Positions 5,072-6,399 of a stretch of 6,399 nucleotides of DNA are shown piece after piece. The DNA is from CBDVAK01 sp965371945 (GTDB taxonomy: Bacteria; Pseudomonadota; Gammaproteobacteria; Competibacterales; JAHEDQ01). Below the pieces are notes generated by a model that ran no database searches, had not been told where the DNA came from, and worked only from the letters and a program-made list of their open reading frames with translations. Both the position numbers and the translations under genes were made by a program. Position 1 is the stretch's first letter. Each line of letters starts with the position of its first letter. Location of the stretch: contig CBDVAK010000207.1 of the NCBI GenBank assembly GCA_965371945.1, positions 1-6,399 of the forward strand, given 5' to 3'.

Positions 5072-5878
5072 CTACCTCGTCAAGGATGACAGGCTGTCGG
5101 CCTGCCACGGAATAAGACGGCGCAGAAGACCGTCAACCAGAACCCACAACAGCACCGCAAACACCGACAGGACCAACAGCGCCGCAAACATCAGATCGGT
5201 CTGCATGCGAGCATTGGCATGCAGCATCAGATAGCCCAGGCCGGCACTGGACCCCACCCACTCGCCAATCACCGCCCCGATCGGCGCGACCGCGACCGCC
5301 ACCCTCAGCCCCGACGCCAGCGCCGGCAGCGCAGCGGGAATCCGGACCTGACGCAACAGCGCCAGGCGGTTGCCAAGGCGATCCCGGCCTGGTGCCGCGG
5401 TCATGGTTCGGGCCAAATCGACCCAGCCGGGTTCGGTGCGGCGCAAACCGTCGAGAAATGAAGCCATTACCGGGAAGAATATGATCAGGGTGGCCATCGC
5501 CACCTTCGACACCATACCGTAACCGAGCCACAACACCAGTAACGGCGCCAACGCGAATACCGGCACTGCCTGGCTGGCCACCAACACCGGCATAAGCCAG
5601 CGACGCGCGCTTCGATAATGGTCGATGACCAGCGCACAAGTAGCCCCCAGCACGGTACCGCAAAGCAAACCCAAGCCGATCTCCAGCGCGGTGACCAGGA
5701 AATTGCGGCCGATCAGGGCCACATTGCCAGTCAGCGCGGCGCCGACGCCCAGCGGCGACGGCAGGATAAACCGTGGCACACCGGTCACCCACACCACACC
5801 CTGCCAGGCCAGCAACAAAACGACGCCTACCACCAACCAGCGCCCGGCGCCACCGTGTAGCACCCGCATCGCACTCAT
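5072..5878 (-). CDS. thiX: ABC transporter permease, ThiX-type
   Basis: A 268-aa inner-membrane permease of the BPD (SsuC/TauC/ThiX) class, with about six hydrophobic segments (roughly 13-32, 55-86, 95-118, 124-142, 188-208 and 228-252). ILPSP (38-42) near the first helix and IPAALPALASGLRVAVAVAPIG with GEWVGSSAGLGYLML (about 180-219) are typical of this class. The cytoplasmic EAA coupling loop, which contacts the ATPase, starts at WVDLARTM (152-159) but seems about 8 residues longer than usual before RQVRIPAALP. The start ATG 5878 overlaps the ATPase stop as ATGA, so translation is probably coupled; ATG 5869 three codons in is an alternative. Together with its neighbours it forms an importer; the substrate assignment follows the binding protein. 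Confidence 0.88.
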   Translation of the reverse strand: MSAMRVLHGGAGRWLVVGVVLLLAWQGVVWVTGVPRFILPSPLGVGAALTGNVALIGRNFLVTALEIGLGLLCGTVLGATCALVIDHYRSARRWLMPVLVASQAVPVFALAPLLVLWLGYGMVSKVAMATLIIFFPVMASFLDGLRRTEPGWVDLARTMTAAPGRDRLGNRLALLRQVRIPAALPALASGLRVAVAVAPIGAVIGEWVGSSAGLGYLMLHANARMQTDLMFAALLVLSVFAVLLWVLVDGLLRRLIPWQADSLSSLTR

Positions 5879-6399
5879 TGCCGCATGCCCAGACGCGCCA
5901 TCAGTTCAGCCTGCAACGCCACCAACTCAGGGTTCGGGATGGTACGCGGCGGTAGCCCGGGAATCCGCATTGGTTCGCTCAGAGTCGCTGGCGTGCCGCT
6001 CAATACCAGAGCCTGGTGCCCGATTCGCAAGGCCTCCAGCGGATCATGAGTGACCAGCAACACGGTATGACCGCGCAACAAAGCGGCTGCCAGAGCCTGC
6101 AGGTGATAGCGGCTGACCGCATCCAGGGCCGAAAACGGTTCGTCCATCAACACCAGCGGCCGGTCTTCCATCAGGGTTCGCGCCAGCGCCGCACGTTGAC
6201 GCATGCCACCGGACAACACCCGTGGGTAGTGACCGCCAGCCTGGCCCAGACCAACGGCCTCCAGCAATCCGTGGGCGCGTTCCAGGTCGGCAGCCTCACC
6301 ACGCAGCCTGGCGCCCAGACAAATGTTGTCGAGCACACTGAGCCAGGGATAGAGCAGGTCGCGTTGATCCATATAGGCGAGCCGCCCGGTCAATGCCAT
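5875..6399 (-). CDS. thiZ: ABC transporter ATPase, ThiZ-type (5' end outside window)
   Basis: The C-terminal 174 residues of an ATP-binding subunit that powers the adjacent importer from the cytoplasmic side. Visible in order are the Q-loop (YMDQRDLLYPW, 9-19 of the visible part), the ABC signature LSGGM (62-66) followed by RQRAALAR, Walker B LVLMDEP (82-88), the D-loop SALD (90-93) and the H-loop histidine in VTHD (H118). The Walker A motif and the true start lie beyond the window, probably some 60-70 residues upstream. The ATG at the window edge is therefore taken as an internal methionine. The C-terminal stretch PPRTIPNPELVALQAELMA resembles that of ThiZ/SsuB-type ATPases. All visible catalytic motifs are intact. 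The gene overlaps the permease by 4 nt, placing it first of the visible operon genes. Any thiamin riboswitch would lie outside the window. Confidence 0.9.
   Translation of the reverse strand: MALTGRLAYMDQRDLLYPWLSVLDNICLGARLRGEAADLERAHGLLEAVGLGQAGGHYPRVLSGGMRQRAALARTLMEDRPLVLMDEPFSALDAVSRYHLQALAAALLRGHTVLLVTHDPLEALRIGHQALVLSGTPATLSEPMRIPGLPPRTIPNPELVALQAELMARLGMRQ

Overview
The window is GC-rich bacterial chromosome with dense, overlapping genes. A secreted DUF4124 protein, a ThiXYZ-type pyrimidine transporter and a PrpB/PEP-mutase-type lyase together suggest a proteobacterium, most likely gammaproteobacterial. That placement is inferred from gene families only; there is no rRNA or marker gene here.

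Left part (20-1658, minus strand): a two-gene unit made of a class IV PLP aminotransferase followed by a small PAPS-sulfotransferase-like protein. The reading frames overlap by about 8-11 nt, so translation is probably coupled. The aminotransferase lacks the usual glutamate that contacts the PLP pyridine nitrogen. The divergent gap 1659-1872 holds a 75-bp element with perfect 17-bp terminal inverted repeats, probably a very short MITE.

Middle (1873-3511, plus strand): a lyase of the isocitrate lyase/PEP mutase superfamily with the KRCGH active-site motif. It is followed by a 259-bp gap and then by an exported 169-aa protein whose C-terminal half resembles the galactose-binding lectin LecA (PA-IL), including its calcium-site residues. 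The gap is unusually structured. It contains an approximately 165-nt imperfect palindrome whose arms pair over 57 gap-free positions, with every transition difference compatible with G-U pairing in plus-strand RNA. Next to it are an exact CRP/Vfr-type core operator (TGTGA-N6-TCACA) and a run of small hairpins, the last of which encloses the Shine-Dalgarno sequence and start codon.

Right part (3536-6399, minus strand): an apparent operon reading leftward of ATPase (5' end outside the window), permease, substrate-binding protein and a DUF4124 protein. The first three form a ThiZ-ThiX-ThiY-type ABC importer for a thiamin pyrimidine precursor. The ATPase and permease overlap by ATGA, the binding protein starts 7 nt after the permease, and the DUF4124 gene lies 20 nt further on.

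I found no tRNA, rRNA, CRISPR array, transposase gene or origin. The most unusual content is in the non-coding DNA around the lyase gene and in the LecA-like protein, rather than in an evident defence or mobile system.
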